Source of the DNA: Aeromicrobium wangtongii
GTDB taxonomy: Bacteria; Actinomycetota; Actinomycetes; Propionibacteriales; Nocardioidaceae
Length of the DNA stretch: 64,000 bases
NCBI RefSeq assembly: GCF_024584515.1
Contig: NZ_CP102173.1
Coordinates: 1,860,001 to 1,924,000, forward strand
Reading direction: 5' to 3'
This document shows, one piece after another, positions 18,238-27,017 of the stretch; the first letter of the stretch is position 1; every line of letters begins with the position of its first letter. The notes beneath the pieces are model-generated. The model was given only the letters and a program-made list of their open reading frames with translations. It had not been told where the DNA came from and ran no database searches. The position numbers were made by a program, and so were the translations under genes.

Positions 18238-19752
18238 ATGTCCAGTCTCGAACCACCCGTACCGTCCTCCGAAGCGCCAGACCCGAAGCGGTGGCTGGCC
18301 CTGGCCGTCATCGCGGTCGCCCAGCTCATGATCGTGCTCGACGCCTCGATCGTGAACATCGCGCTGCCGTCCGCGCAGAAGGATCTGGGCATCAGTGATG
18401 CCGACCGGCAGTGGGTGGTCACCGCCTACACGCTGACCTTCGGTGGCCTCCTGCTGCTCGGCGGGCGTATCGCCGACTTCGCCGGTCGCAAGCGCATCCT
18501 GGTGGTTGGGTTGATCGGTTTCGCGGCGGCGTCGGCGCTGGGCGGCATCGCCTCCAACGCCGCGCTGCTGTACTCCGCGCGCGGGCTGCAGGGTCTGTTC
18601 GCCGCGCTGATGGCGCCGGCGGCGCTGTCGCTGATCTCGGTCACGTTCACCGAGCCCAAGGAGCGCGCCACCGCCTTCGGTGTCTTCGGTGCGATCGCCG
18701 GCGGCGGCGCGGCCATCGGTCTGATCGTGGGCGGGGTGCTGACCGAGTACGCCTCGTGGCGCTGGTGCCTGGGCGTCAACGTCCCGATCGCGCTGCTCGC
18801 CGCCCTGGCCGCGTTGCGGTTCGTGCGCGAGAGCAAGGCCGAGGGCGACACCAAGTACGACATCCCCGGCGCGGTGCTGGTGACCGTCGGGCTGGCGTCG
18901 CTCGTCTACGGGTTCACCGAGGCCGCCAAGCTGAAGGATCCGGGCCGCAGCATGGAGGTCATGGGGTGGACGGCTCCGGGGACCATGACCTTCCTGGGTG
19001 TCGCGATCGTCCTGCTGGTGGCGTTCGTCCTGTGGGAGCGTCGGACTGCGAACCCGTTGCTGCCCCTGCGGGTGGCGCTGGATCGCAACCGCGGCGGTTC
19101 CTACCTGGTCTTCCTGTTCGTGGGGGCCGGTCTGTTCGCGATGTTCCTGTTCCTGACCTTCTACTTCCAGGCCACGCTGGGCTACACGCCGCTGCGCTCG
19201 GGCTTCGCCTTCCTGCCGTTCAGCATCGGCATCATCGCCGGCGCCGGCGTCATCTCCCAGCTGCTGCCCCGACTCGGGCCCAAGCCGATCATGCTGCCCG
19301 GTCTGGCCAGCGCGACGATCGGCATGCTGCTGCTGACGCGCGTCACCGCCGACACCTCGTACTGGACGCACGTCCTGCCGTCGCTGGTGCTGCTGAGCGT
19401 GGGCATGGCGGCGGTCTTCATCCCCGCGTCCAGCACCGCGCTGGTCGGCGTCGGCTCGCACGATGCGGGCGTGGCGAGCGCGCTGCTCAACACCTCCCAG
19501 CAGGTGGGCGGCTCGCTGGGGACGGCCCTGCTCAACACGCTGTACGGAGGCGCGGTGACGGCCTTCGTGACCGACAACCTGCGCGGGGCCGCCAATCCCA
19601 AGCAGGTCGCGGCGGACTCGCTGGTGCACGGGTACCACGTGGCGTTCTTCTGGGGAGGGATGCTGCTGCTCGCAGCGCTGGTCGCTGCGACCCTGCTGAT
19701 CGTGGCCAAGAAGGACGACATCCCGGCCGAGGGCGCGGCTGCCGTGGCGTGA
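18238..19752 (+). CDS. MFS drug:H+ antiporter, EmrB/QacA (DHA2) type
   Basis: 504 residues with 14 predicted membrane helices. The N-terminal AVAQLMIVLDASIVNIALPS is the DHA2 motif (D1 type) and GGRIADFAGRKR is the MFS loop 2-3 motif. It should expel lipophilic drugs across the inner membrane using the proton gradient. ATG 18238 is chosen because the conserved start SSLEPP leads into helix 1; the longer in-frame extension is promoter. It ends 9 nt from the convergent EEP gene. Confidence 0.92.
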   Translation: MSSLEPPVPSSEAPDPKRWLALAVIAVAQLMIVLDASIVNIALPSAQKDLGISDADRQWVVTAYTLTFGGLLLLGGRIADFAGRKRILVVGLIGFAAASALGGIASNAALLYSARGLQGLFAALMAPAALSLISVTFTEPKERATAFGVFGAIAGGGAAIGLIVGGVLTEYASWRWCLGVNVPIALLAALAALRFVRESKAEGDTKYDIPGAVLVTVGLASLVYGFTEAAKLKDPGRSMEVMGWTAPGTMTFLGVAIVLLVAFVLWERRTANPLLPLRVALDRNRGGSYLVFLFVGAGLFAMFLFLTFYFQATLGYTPLRSGFAFLPFSIGIIAGAGVISQLLPRLGPKPIMLPGLASATIGMLLLTRVTADTSYWTHVLPSLVLLSVGMAAVFIPASSTALVGVGSHDAGVASALLNTSQQVGGSLGTALLNTLYGGAVTAFVTDNLRGAANPKQVAADSLVHGYHVAFFWGGMLLLAALVAATLLIVAKKDDIPAEGAAAVA

Positions 19753-19761
19753 CGTCCCGGC

Positions 19762-20523
19762 TCAGCGGGGCGCGATCGACACCGTGCACACCAGGCCCAG
19801 ATGGTCAGAGCTGTCCGGCTCGGTGGCCTGGACCCGCCCGTCGAGCGCCGTGACGCGGGGGCCCAGGTAGATCGCGTCGAGGTGCTTGCCGGTGCGGGGG
19901 ACCGGCTCGCCGATGCGGTGGTGGACCTGGAGGTCCGCGTCGACGACCTTCGTCGCGGATCTCCAGTCCACGTACCCGGCGGCCTGCAGGATGCCGCGGG
20001 GGGTGTCGGGCCGGACGGCGACGTTGTTGATGTCGCCGGCGATGACGTCGACCGAGAACTCCTCGCACACCTCGGCGAGCCGGGCGCCCTGGATCTGCCG
20101 GGAGGCGGCAGCCTTCTCCGCCGTGGTGTGGACCGAGGACGACAGGTGCGTCGTCGCCCCGGTCCAGACCACGCCCGTGTCGACGTGCTGGTACCGGGCG
20201 ATCGTGACGTAGCGCTGCTGGCGGGTGCGGGTGCCCAGCTCGATCTCCTGCGAGCCGATCAGGCGGTGGACCGCCGGATCGCTGTAGACGTCATTGCGCC
20301 CGTGGGGCGACCGCACGACCTCCCAACGCGGCAGGATCGTGGCCAGGCTGCGCCGCTCCGGGCGCTGGTTGACCTCGACCAGGAAGTACACGCTCGCGCG
20401 CATCCCGTCGGGGCCGTTCATCTCCCGGTCGAGCATCCGGGCACGCCCTGGCCACCGGTGGTGCACGCGGGTCCAGTTGGAGCCGAGGATGTTCTTGAAG
20501 CCGAGGCGGAAAGTTGCCGTCAT
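19762..20523 (-). CDS. Endonuclease/exonuclease/phosphatase (EEP)-fold protein
   Basis: 253 residues with the EEP fold: an N-terminal FKNILGSN, a middle strand RYVTIARYQH, the catalytic VIAGDINN (Asp and Asn of the EEP GDxN motif), and a C-terminal SSDHLGLV giving the Asp-His pair. There is no signal peptide. Substrates in this family range from DNA ends to phosphoinositides, so no specific activity is claimed. The start is supported by TAGCGT 6 nt upstream. Confidence 0.82.
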   Translation of the reverse strand: MTATFRLGFKNILGSNWTRVHHRWPGRARMLDREMNGPDGMRASVYFLVEVNQRPERRSLATILPRWEVVRSPHGRNDVYSDPAVHRLIGSQEIELGTRTRQQRYVTIARYQHVDTGVVWTGATTHLSSSVHTTAEKAAASRQIQGARLAEVCEEFSVDVIAGDINNVAVRPDTPRGILQAAGYVDWRSATKVVDADLQVHHRIGEPVPRTGKHLDAIYLGPRVTALDGRVQATEPDSSDHLGLVCTVSIAPR

Positions 20524-20529
20524 CCGGCG

Positions 20530-20535
20530 ACGCTA
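20530..20535 (-). promoter_or_regulatory. Leaderless -10 box (TAGCGT) of the EEP gene
   Basis: Minus-strand TAGCGT ends 6 nt before ATG 20523. It is back to back with the box of the CPBP gene. Confidence 0.6.
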
Positions 20536-20574
20536 TCGGACCGCGGACGCCGAGCGGACGCAGCGCCGACCTTG

Positions 20575-20580
20575 TAGCGT
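20575..20580 (+). promoter_or_regulatory. Leaderless -10 box (TAGCGT) of the CPBP protease gene
   Basis: TAGCGT ends 8 nt before ATG 20589, slightly longer than elsewhere in the window. Confidence 0.55.
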
Positions 20581-20588
20581 CGAATCCG

Positions 20589-21359
20589 ATGCCTCTTCTC
20601 AGCTCGACCTTCGCCGACAGGATCGTCTCGCTGCTGCCGCGCGAGCTCGTCGACAAGGTTCCGCGCGACCACCTGGAGTCCGATGAGGCATTCCACCGGC
20701 GCCGCCGGGTCGTCGGAGCGGTGAGCCTGACGGGCGCAGCCCTGCTGGGCAGGTCGTTGTCGACCGAGCCCGACTCCAAACAGTTCTACGCCCTGACGAT
20801 GGGAGTCGCCGCCACGTGGACCGCGGGGGCGTTCGCCTCCGGTCCGTTGCACCTGGGCTGGGAGCAGGACCACGACGAAGGGCTGCGCCGACCGCTCGTG
20901 ACCCCGGTCGTGATGGGTGCGGCGGCCTTCGGCGCCTTCTACGGTGCTGCGCTGGTGGCGCGCCGGATCCCGGTGCTGAACCGCGCGCTGACCAACATCC
21001 TGGCCTTCGCCGACCAGGGCTCGGCTCCGCTGGTCACGATGACGACGTTCGCCAACGGCGCCGCGGAGGAGGTCTTCTTCCGGGGAGCCCTGTACGCCGC
21101 GGCCGGCACCAACCATCCTGTGGTCAAGTCGACGGCGGTCTACACGCTGGCCACGACCGCGACCCGCAACCCGGCACTGGTCCTCGCAGGAGGTGCCATG
21201 GGGACGCTGCTCGGCCTGCAGCGTCGTGCCTCCGGTGGCATCCAGGCGCCGATGCTGACCCACCTGACCTGGTCGGCCCTGATGCTGCGGTTCATGCCGC
21301 CGCTGTTCCGCAAGACCGGCGCCGAGACCGTGCGTCCCGGACAGCCGCCACAGGTGTGA
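20589..21359 (+). CDS. CPBP-family intramembrane glutamic protease
   Basis: 256 residues with about six membrane segments. The active-site motif EExxxR is E160-E161-VFF-R165, and a later HLTWSA supplies the conserved His. CPBP (Rce1-like) proteases cut within the membrane; in bacteria many act in peptide or bacteriocin immunity. No such genes are adjacent, so the substrate is unknown. The start is fixed by the promoter box and by MPLLSSTF leading into the conserved body. Confidence 0.85.
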   Translation: MPLLSSTFADRIVSLLPRELVDKVPRDHLESDEAFHRRRRVVGAVSLTGAALLGRSLSTEPDSKQFYALTMGVAATWTAGAFASGPLHLGWEQDHDEGLRRPLVTPVVMGAAAFGAFYGAALVARRIPVLNRALTNILAFADQGSAPLVTMTTFANGAAEEVFFRGALYAAAGTNHPVVKSTAVYTLATTATRNPALVLAGGAMGTLLGLQRRASGGIQAPMLTHLTWSALMLRFMPPLFRKTGAETVRPGQPPQV

Positions 21360-21394
21360 CGATGGGCCCTTCCCCGCGGTGACCGGGCATCGAC

Positions 21395-21400
21395 CACAAT
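21395..21400 (+). promoter_or_regulatory. Possible -10 box (CACAAT) of the PAP2 gene
   Basis: CACAAT lies exactly 6 nt before GTG 21407. It fits the spacing of the other leaderless boxes but lacks the leading T. Confidence 0.35.
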
Positions 21401-21406
21401 GGCCGT

Positions 21407-22222
21407 GTGCCGTGGCCGTCGTGGGAGCAAGCCTCCATCGCCGCGCTGCTGAGCATTCTCCTCTGGTGGATCCTCGGGCGGCTGCCGAGCACGCGTACCG
21501 GTGCGGCGCTGCAGCCGGCGTTCCGTGAGTTCGCGCTGGTCGCGGGGCTGTACGCCGTGTGGCGGCTGGCGCGCCAGCTGCCGATCACGCACGAGTCCGG
21601 AGCCATGGACCGGGCACGAGCCATCGATCACTTCCAGCACGCCCTGCGCCTGCCGAGCGAGATCGGGGTCCAGCACTTCGTGGTGGACCACGACTGGCTG
21701 GCCCGCTTCGTCAACGGCTACTACGCGATCGTGCACGTCCCGGCGCTGATCGCGTTCCTGGTCTGGGCCTTCTGGCACCACCGTGACCGGTACCCGCACT
21801 GGCGCAACGGGCTGGTGGCCGTGACGGCCGGTTGCCTGGTCATCCGGTTTCTCCGGGTCGCTCCGCCGCGGTTCGTCGAGGAGCTCGGATTCGTCGACCT
21901 GTCCTCACGGTTCGGCCTGGGCGTGTACGGCGACGTCGGGACCGGCGTCTCCGACCAGTACGCCGCGATGCCGTCGATCCACGTGGGCTGGGCCGCCGTC
22001 GTCGCGCTCGGGGTGTTCGCGATGAGCACCAGCCCTGTGCGCTGGATCGTCCTGATGCACCTGCCGGTCACGGTGTTCGTGGTCGCCGCGACAGGACACC
22101 ACTGGTGGCTCGACGGCGTCGTGGCCCTCCTGCTGCTGGCCGGTGGGCTGGCGCTGGACACCGCGGTGAGGCGTCTGCGGTCAGCACCGGCCGCGCCGGC
22201 CGAGGTCACCGCAGCGCGCTGA
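21407..22222 (+). CDS. PAP2-family membrane phosphatase / inositol-phosphorylceramide synthase-like
   Basis: 271 residues with about six membrane helices. The PAP2 signature is split as RVAPPRF, AAMPSIHVGWA and ATGHHWWLDG, giving the catalytic Ser-His and His pairs. The long N-terminal part with HFVVDHDW and NGYYAIVHVPA is typical of the PAP2_3/Aur1-like group, which handles lipid phosphates or transfers phosphoinositol. The substrate is not deducible. The start is GTG 21407. Confidence 0.85.
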   Translation: MPWPSWEQASIAALLSILLWWILGRLPSTRTGAALQPAFREFALVAGLYAVWRLARQLPITHESGAMDRARAIDHFQHALRLPSEIGVQHFVVDHDWLARFVNGYYAIVHVPALIAFLVWAFWHHRDRYPHWRNGLVAVTAGCLVIRFLRVAPPRFVEELGFVDLSSRFGLGVYGDVGTGVSDQYAAMPSIHVGWAAVVALGVFAMSTSPVRWIVLMHLPVTVFVVAATGHHWWLDGVVALLLLAGGLALDTAVRRLRSAPAAPAEVTAAR

Positions 22223-22258
22223 CCCGCCTTTCGCCCTGCCGCCCTGCGCCACCGGCCG

Positions 22259-22264
22259 TAGGGT
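22259..22264 (+). promoter_or_regulatory. Leaderless -10 box (TAGGGT)
   Basis: TAGGGT ends 7 nt before ATG 22272. Confidence 0.55.
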
Positions 22265-22271
22265 CGGGCTC

Positions 22272-22847
22272 ATGGCGCTCACCGGCATCCGCACCTGGCT
22301 CGCGGTCCTCGTACCGCCGATCGTCATCGCGCTGGTCGGCCTGACCCATCCGGCCCACCTCACCCAGGACGCGTCCGCCCGCTGGCGCGACCTGCACATC
22401 GTGCTGCTGCCCCTGTTCCCGCTGCTGGCGGTGGGGCCGTGGCTCGTCGCGCGCTCGGTGGAGCCGCTGTACGGATGGATCACGCTGGTCCTGGGGTACG
22501 TGTACGCCTGCTTCTACTCAGCGCTGGACATCTTGGCCGGCATCGCCGCCGGTGCCCTCAAGCACGACCGGGAGGGCGGGCTGGGCACCGTGTTCGGGTA
22601 TGCCTCCGACCTGGGCCAGATCGGCTCGATCGCCTACCTGGGCGCCACCGCCGCAGCGGCCGGCTGCGTCCTGCGGGTCGCCGGGGCCAGGGCACTGCCA
22701 GGAGCGCTGGTCAGCCTCGGTGGGGCGTACGGGTTCATGGAGAACCACGTCTACCCGCCGTGGGGTGTCGTCTCGATGCTGGCCGTCGCCGCCGGGTGGG
22801 CGTGGATGCTGGTTGCGGTGCGCCTCAGACCGGCAGGAGCCGGGTGA
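22272..22847 (+). CDS. Membrane protein of unknown function
   Basis: 191 residues with about five hydrophobic segments (VLVPPIVIALVGL, HIVLLPLFPLLAVGPWLVA, LVLGYVYACFYSALDILAGIAAGAL, AYLGATAAAAGCVL, VVSMLAVAAGWAWMLVAV). HPAHLTQDASARWRDLHIVL and the Asp in YSALDILAG are conserved-looking polar points. It overlaps the convergent VWA gene by 23 nt at the 3' ends. I recognise no family. Confidence 0.75.
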   Translation: MALTGIRTWLAVLVPPIVIALVGLTHPAHLTQDASARWRDLHIVLLPLFPLLAVGPWLVARSVEPLYGWITLVLGYVYACFYSALDILAGIAAGALKHDREGGLGTVFGYASDLGQIGSIAYLGATAAAAGCVLRVAGARALPGALVSLGGAYGFMENHVYPPWGVVSMLAVAAGWAWMLVAVRLRPAGAG

Positions 22848-24297
22848 CGAACCGGGTGAGCTGGTCGACGTTGCTGCACTGGTGCATCTCGACGACCTCG
22901 GCATAGGCGGGAGCGACCGAGTCGCCGAGACCCCAGCGCATCGTGGCCTCCGGGTTGAGCCAGAACGTGCGTCGCGCCCGCTGGTTGATCTCGTGCAGGG
23001 CCGCCAGATTGGGGTCCTGGTTGTTGTTGCGGGCGTCACCGAGGATCAGCACGGCGGTCCGCGGCCCGATCGCCGTCATGAAGTCAGCGCGGAAGTCCGC
23101 GAACGCCTCGCCGTAGTCGCTGCTGGTGTGCCACTTGGTGATCCGCGCCTCCTGCGCGATGCGCGCCGCGAGATCGGCCTGGCCGGACTGCGCGGCGGAC
23201 TCCTTGACCAGATCGGTCACCTCGGCCATCGCGTTGACGAAGGCGAACACACGGATCTTGCTGAACTGACCGCTGAGCGCCTGCACGAGGTGCATCGTGA
23301 AGCTGGAGAACCCGGCCACGGACCCCGAGACGTCGCACAGGAGCACGAGCTCCGGCCGGGCCGGATGGGGCTTGGCGTACGCCGGGTGCATCGGCACGCC
23401 GCCGGTCGACATCGAACGGCGCAGGGTGCGGCGGATGTCGATGCGTCCACGATTGTTCTTGCGCCGCCGGGCGGCCAGGCGGGTCGCCAGCTTGCGCGAC
23501 AGCGGCTGCACCGTGCGGGCCAGCTCCTCCAGCTGCTGCTTGTTGGCGCTGAGGAAGTCGATGCGGTCGGTGCCGGACCGGACGGCGTGGCGGGTCACGG
23601 TGTCGCGTCCGCGCAGCTCGGCGGTGCGACGCCGGGCCTCGCCGGCGACCCGCTCGCGGAACCGGTCGATGTTGCGGCGGATCTCGTCGCGCTCGATCCG
23701 GTCGGTGAAGGCGGACTCGGCCGACCCGGCGCTCGGCGCGCCCGACGACTGCCCCGAGCCCTGGCTCCCCCCACCGCCGCCCTGCCCCCGCTGCTGCATC
23801 GCCTGCACGAGCAGCGTCTGCGGTCGAAGCCGGTCCAGCGTCAGGTACGCCGAGAACCCGTTGCTGGCGGTCCCCTCGGTGCCGACCCGGCCGAGGAGGT
23901 CGACCGCGATGTCGGCCAGCTGGTCCAGCGCGCGGGCGTCGTTGCCGGCCAGCGCCGCGGCCAGCTGCTCGCGCAGGTCGTCGACGTCGAAGTCCTCGTC
24001 GACGTCCAGTGCCGCCTGGGGCGTACCGACCCCGGCGGGGAAGTAGATGTCGAAGGCCATGTCGAAGACCTCGCGCTGCCCGCCGCGACGCACGAGCGCG
24101 GCGGCGAGCCCTTCACGCAGCTGGTGGCGGTCGGACATGCCCAGCACCTCGATGACAGCAGCGGCGTCGACGGTCTCGCTGGTGCCCGCCGGGATGCCCT
24201 TGCTGCGCAGCGCCGCGACCAGCTCGACCAGGCGACCCGCCAGGTCCTGCGACGCCGGGCGGGGCGGCGTCGCGGACCGGGCCGGGTCGGCGCTCAC
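22825..24297 (-). CDS. CoxE-like VWA-domain protein
   Basis: 490 residues. The N-terminal half is the CoxE/YehP-type helical region; the C-terminal half is a VWA domain with the MIDAS-like LLCDVSGSV and RTAVLILGDARNN. A Gly/Gln-rich linker (QRGQGGGGGSQGSG) separates the two. It starts with GTG 24297, overlapping the MoxR stop (GTGA), so the ATPase and VWA subunits are coupled. Such pairs insert metal centres (CO dehydrogenase) or remodel enzymes; no coxLMS genes are nearby, so the client is unknown. Its 3' end overlaps the convergent membrane-protein gene. Confidence 0.88.
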   Translation of the reverse strand: MSADPARSATPPRPASQDLAGRLVELVAALRSKGIPAGTSETVDAAAVIEVLGMSDRHQLREGLAAALVRRGGQREVFDMAFDIYFPAGVGTPQAALDVDEDFDVDDLREQLAAALAGNDARALDQLADIAVDLLGRVGTEGTASNGFSAYLTLDRLRPQTLLVQAMQQRGQGGGGGSQGSGQSSGAPSAGSAESAFTDRIERDEIRRNIDRFRERVAGEARRRTAELRGRDTVTRHAVRSGTDRIDFLSANKQQLEELARTVQPLSRKLATRLAARRRKNNRGRIDIRRTLRRSMSTGGVPMHPAYAKPHPARPELVLLCDVSGSVAGFSSFTMHLVQALSGQFSKIRVFAFVNAMAEVTDLVKESAAQSGQADLAARIAQEARITKWHTSSDYGEAFADFRADFMTAIGPRTAVLILGDARNNNQDPNLAALHEINQRARRTFWLNPEATMRWGLGDSVAPAYAEVVEMHQCSNVDQLTRFVTRLLPV

Positions 24298-25163
24298 TGG
24301 CGCAGCACCTCGTCGAGGTTCAGGCGGGCCCGGGCCTTCTCCAGATCGTCCTGGTGCTTGAGGATCACGCCGAGGCTGTCGCGGACGATCTCGTCGTCCA
24401 GGGTGTCGGCGCCGAGGGCCACCAGGGTGCGGGCCCAGTCGATCGACTCCGAGACCGAGGGGGCCTTGCGCAGCGGCATCGCCCGCAGCGCGTTGATGAC
24501 CCGCACGAGCGACTCACCGAGCGTCCCGTCCAGCCCTGGCACCGTGAGCCGGACGATGTCCTCCTCGAGCGCGGCGTCGGGGAAGTCGATGTGCAGGAAC
24601 AGGCAGCGGCGGCGCAGCGCCTCCGAGAGCTCGCGGGTGGCATTGGAGGTCAGCACGACGAAGGGCCGGTGCTTCGCGCTGATCGTGCCGAGCTCGGGGA
24701 CGGTCACCTGGAACTCGCCCAGGACCTCCAGCAGCAGGCCCTCGATCTCCACGTCGGCCTTGTCGGTCTCGTCGATCAGCAGGACCGTGGGGTTCTCGTT
24801 GCGGATCGCGGTGAGCAGCGGGCGGGGGAGGAGGAACTCCTCGGAGAAGATGTCGTCACGGGCCTCGTCCCAGGTCTCTCCTTGACCGGCCGTGATGCGC
24901 AACAGCTGCTTGGCGTGGTTCCACTCGTACAGCGCACGCGCCTCGTCGACGCCCTCGTAGCACTGCAGCCGCACCAGGTCCGCGCCGCAGGCCCGGGCCA
25001 CGGCACTGGACAGCGCCGTCTTGCCGACGCCCGCCGGACCCTCGACCAGCAGCGGCTTGCCGAGCTCGCTGGCCAGGTACACGGTGGTGGCGATCGCGTC
25101 CGACGCGAGGTAGCCCTCGGCTGCGAGCTTGGTCTTGACGTCGTCGATCGAGTCGAACGGCAT
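24294..25163 (-). CDS. MoxR-family AAA+ ATPase
   Basis: 289 residues from ATG 25163 (an in-frame ATG at 25172 adds MRT). Walker A GPAGVGKT (42-49), Walker B VLLIDETDKAD, sensor FVVLTSNATRELSEALRRRCLF. MoxR ATPases act with VWA proteins as chaperones or metal-insertion machines; the coupled CoxE-like gene follows. Divergent from the SRPBCC gene, an arrangement also found around CO-dehydrogenase accessory genes, which hints at a shared enzyme client. No clear ribosome site precedes either start. Confidence 0.88.
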   Translation of the reverse strand: MPFDSIDDVKTKLAAEGYLASDAIATTVYLASELGKPLLVEGPAGVGKTALSSAVARACGADLVRLQCYEGVDEARALYEWNHAKQLLRITAGQGETWDEARDDIFSEEFLLPRPLLTAIRNENPTVLLIDETDKADVEIEGLLLEVLGEFQVTVPELGTISAKHRPFVVLTSNATRELSEALRRRCLFLHIDFPDAALEEDIVRLTVPGLDGTLGESLVRVINALRAMPLRKAPSVSESIDWARTLVALGADTLDDEIVRDSLGVILKHQDDLEKARARLNLDEVLRQ

Positions 25164-25175
25164 GGTGCGCATGCC

Positions 25176-25181
25176 TACGAT
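25176..25181 (+). promoter_or_regulatory. Leaderless -10 box (TACGAT) of the SRPBCC gene
   Basis: TACGAT ends 6 nt before GTG 25188. Confidence 0.55.
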
Positions 25182-25187
25182 GATGCC

Positions 25188-25592
25188 GTGGCCCTCATCG
25201 AGATCGTGCGTGAGGTGCGTCTCACGCCCGCGGACGCCTGGGCGCGCCTGACGGACTGGGACCGGCACGGCGACTTCGTGCCCTTGACCAGCATCGTGCA
25301 GACGCCGACCGGCTTCGATGCCTTCACCGGGGTGGGCCCGATCGGCTTCCACGACCCGATGGACGTCGTGCAGTGGGACGAGCCGTCCTTCTGCCGGCTC
25401 GAGAAGCGCGGCCGGGTCGTCACCGGCTGGGCCGAGCTGCGGGTCGACCCGGCTCCCGCGGGCAGCCGAGTCAGCTGGCGCGAGGACATCCACGTCCGCG
25501 GCACGCCGAGCCTCCTCGACGGCTTGACCCGCGCGTCCAGCCGCGCCCTGTTCTCCCGCGTCATCGACGGCCTCCTCGCCCCCGCCCCTTGA
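25188..25592 (+). CDS. SRPBCC (polyketide cyclase/START-like) protein
   Basis: 134 residues with the START-like layout: N-terminal strand IEIVREVRLTPADAWARLTDW, central VVQWDEPSFCRLEKRGR and a long C-terminal helix RASSRALFSRVIDGLLA. These proteins bind hydrophobic ligands; CoxG, a CO-dehydrogenase helper, belongs here and often neighbours MoxR/CoxE genes, as in this locus. That link is inference. The TGA stop is part of the first CCTTGAGC unit of the repeat array that follows. Confidence 0.78.
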   Translation: MALIEIVREVRLTPADAWARLTDWDRHGDFVPLTSIVQTPTGFDAFTGVGPIGFHDPMDVVQWDEPSFCRLEKRGRVVTGWAELRVDPAPAGSRVSWREDIHVRGTPSLLDGLTRASSRALFSRVIDGLLAPAP

Positions 25593-25693
25593 GCCCGTCG
25601 ACCCTTGAGCTTGTCGAAACGCCCCCGCTCCTTGAGCCCGTCGAAAGGACCCCCGCTCCTTGAGCCCCCCGCTCCTTGAGCTTGTCGAAAGGA
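25587..25693 (+). repeat. Short-repeat array, family B (CCTTGAGCNTGTCGAAAGG), after the SRPBCC gene
   Basis: Five copies, some degenerate or truncated, of a unit CCTTGAGC(C/T)(C/T)GTCGAAAGG separated by C-rich spacers. The first unit contains the stop codon of the SRPBCC gene. The units read in the sense of that gene. Confidence 0.85.
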
Positions 25694-25703
25694 CCCCGGC
25701 CCG

Positions 25704-25709
25704 TAGCAT
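25704..25709 (+). promoter_or_regulatory. Leaderless -10 box (TAGCAT) of the M20 peptidase gene
   Basis: TAGCAT ends 6 nt before ATG 25716, just beyond the repeat array. Confidence 0.6.
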
Positions 25710-25715
25710 CGCCCT

Positions 25716-27008
25716 ATGGCCTACGCACCCGAGACCGAAGCCCTCGAGATCTGCCGCGACCTGATCCGGATCGACACCAGCAACTTCGGTGACGACTCGG
25801 GACCGGGGGAGCGCAAGGCGGCCGAGTACGTCGCCGGCTCGCTGGCTGAAGTCGGCATCGAGTCACAGATCTTCGAGTCGGAGCCGGGCCGGGCCAGCGT
25901 CGTCGCCCGCTGGGGCAACCAGGACTCGCCGAAGCCGGGCCTGCTGATCCACGGGCACCTGGACGTCGTGCCGGCCCAGGCCGCCGACTGGAGCGTCGAC
26001 CCGTTCGCCGCCGAGGTCATCGACGGCTACCTGTTCGGCCGCGGCGCGGTCGACATGAAGGACTTCGACGCGATGCTGCTGTCGGTGGTGCGGGCCCGCC
26101 AGCGCGCCGGCGCGATCCCCGACCGTCCGATCACGCTGGTGTTCACCGCGGACGAGGAGGCCGGCGGCCCGTTGGGTGCCCACTGGCTGGTCGAGCACCA
26201 TCGGGAGCTGTTCGAGGGCTGCACCGAGGCCATCGGCGAGGTCGGGGGGTTCTCCACCGAGGTCGGTGGCCAGCGCCTGTACCTGATCGAGACCGGCGAG
26301 AAGGGCATCGCCTGGATGCGGCTGCGCGCCCGCGGGACCGCGGGGCACGGCTCGATGGGCAACAGCGACAACGCCGTGACGCACCTGGCCCGCGGCCTGC
26401 TGGCGCTGGGGGAGCACGAGTGGCCGGCCGAGCCCGGCCCGTCGATGCAGCTGCTGATGGCGAAGGTCCGCGAGCTGACCGGCTCGGACGGCACGCCCGA
26501 CGAGCTGCTGGAGCACTTCGGCCCTGCCGTGCGGATGATCGGCGCGGGCATGCGCAACACGACCAACGCGACGATGCTGCAGGCCGGCTACAAGCACAAC
26601 GTCATCCCCGGCGAGGCGCTGGCCTATGTCGACGGCCGCTACCTGCCCGGGCACGGCGACAGCTTCGTGCCGACGGTTCAGCAGATCGTGGGCGACGCCA
26701 TCACGGTCGAGCCGTACATCTCCCAGGACGCGCTCGAGTACGCCTTCGAGGGCGACCTGGTCGACAAGATGACGATCGCGCTGCACTCGCAGGACCCCGG
26801 AGCCCACATCGCGCCGTTCCTGATGTCCGGCGGCACCGATGCGAAGGCGTGGCAGAAGCTGGGCATCACGTCCTACGGCTTCGTGCCGCTGCGCCTGCCG
26901 GCCGACCTGGACTTCACGGCGCTGTTCCACGGCGTCGACGAGCGTGTCCCCGTCGAGTCCCTGGAGTTCGGCGCAAAGGTATTCGACAACCTCCTCAGCC
27001 TCCTCTGA
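25716..27008 (+). CDS. M20-family zinc metallopeptidase
   Basis: 430 residues. Zinc-binding and catalytic motifs: LLIHGHLDVVPA (metal His and catalytic Asp), RGAVDMKDF (bridging Asp), TADEEAGG (catalytic and metal Glu) and a late GGTDAKAW. The lid/dimerisation domain lies between (GIAWMRLRARGTAGHGS). Such enzymes are cytosolic dipeptidases or deacylases; the long dimerisation region and final layout resemble the M20/M25/M40 dipeptidase group. A 21-bp repeat array begins 9 nt after its stop. Confidence 0.92.
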   Translation: MAYAPETEALEICRDLIRIDTSNFGDDSGPGERKAAEYVAGSLAEVGIESQIFESEPGRASVVARWGNQDSPKPGLLIHGHLDVVPAQAADWSVDPFAAEVIDGYLFGRGAVDMKDFDAMLLSVVRARQRAGAIPDRPITLVFTADEEAGGPLGAHWLVEHHRELFEGCTEAIGEVGGFSTEVGGQRLYLIETGEKGIAWMRLRARGTAGHGSMGNSDNAVTHLARGLLALGEHEWPAEPGPSMQLLMAKVRELTGSDGTPDELLEHFGPAVRMIGAGMRNTTNATMLQAGYKHNVIPGEALAYVDGRYLPGHGDSFVPTVQQIVGDAITVEPYISQDALEYAFEGDLVDKMTIALHSQDPGAHIAPFLMSGGTDAKAWQKLGITSYGFVPLRLPADLDFTALFHGVDERVPVESLEFGAKVFDNLLSLL

Positions 27009-27017
27009 CCCCACCGC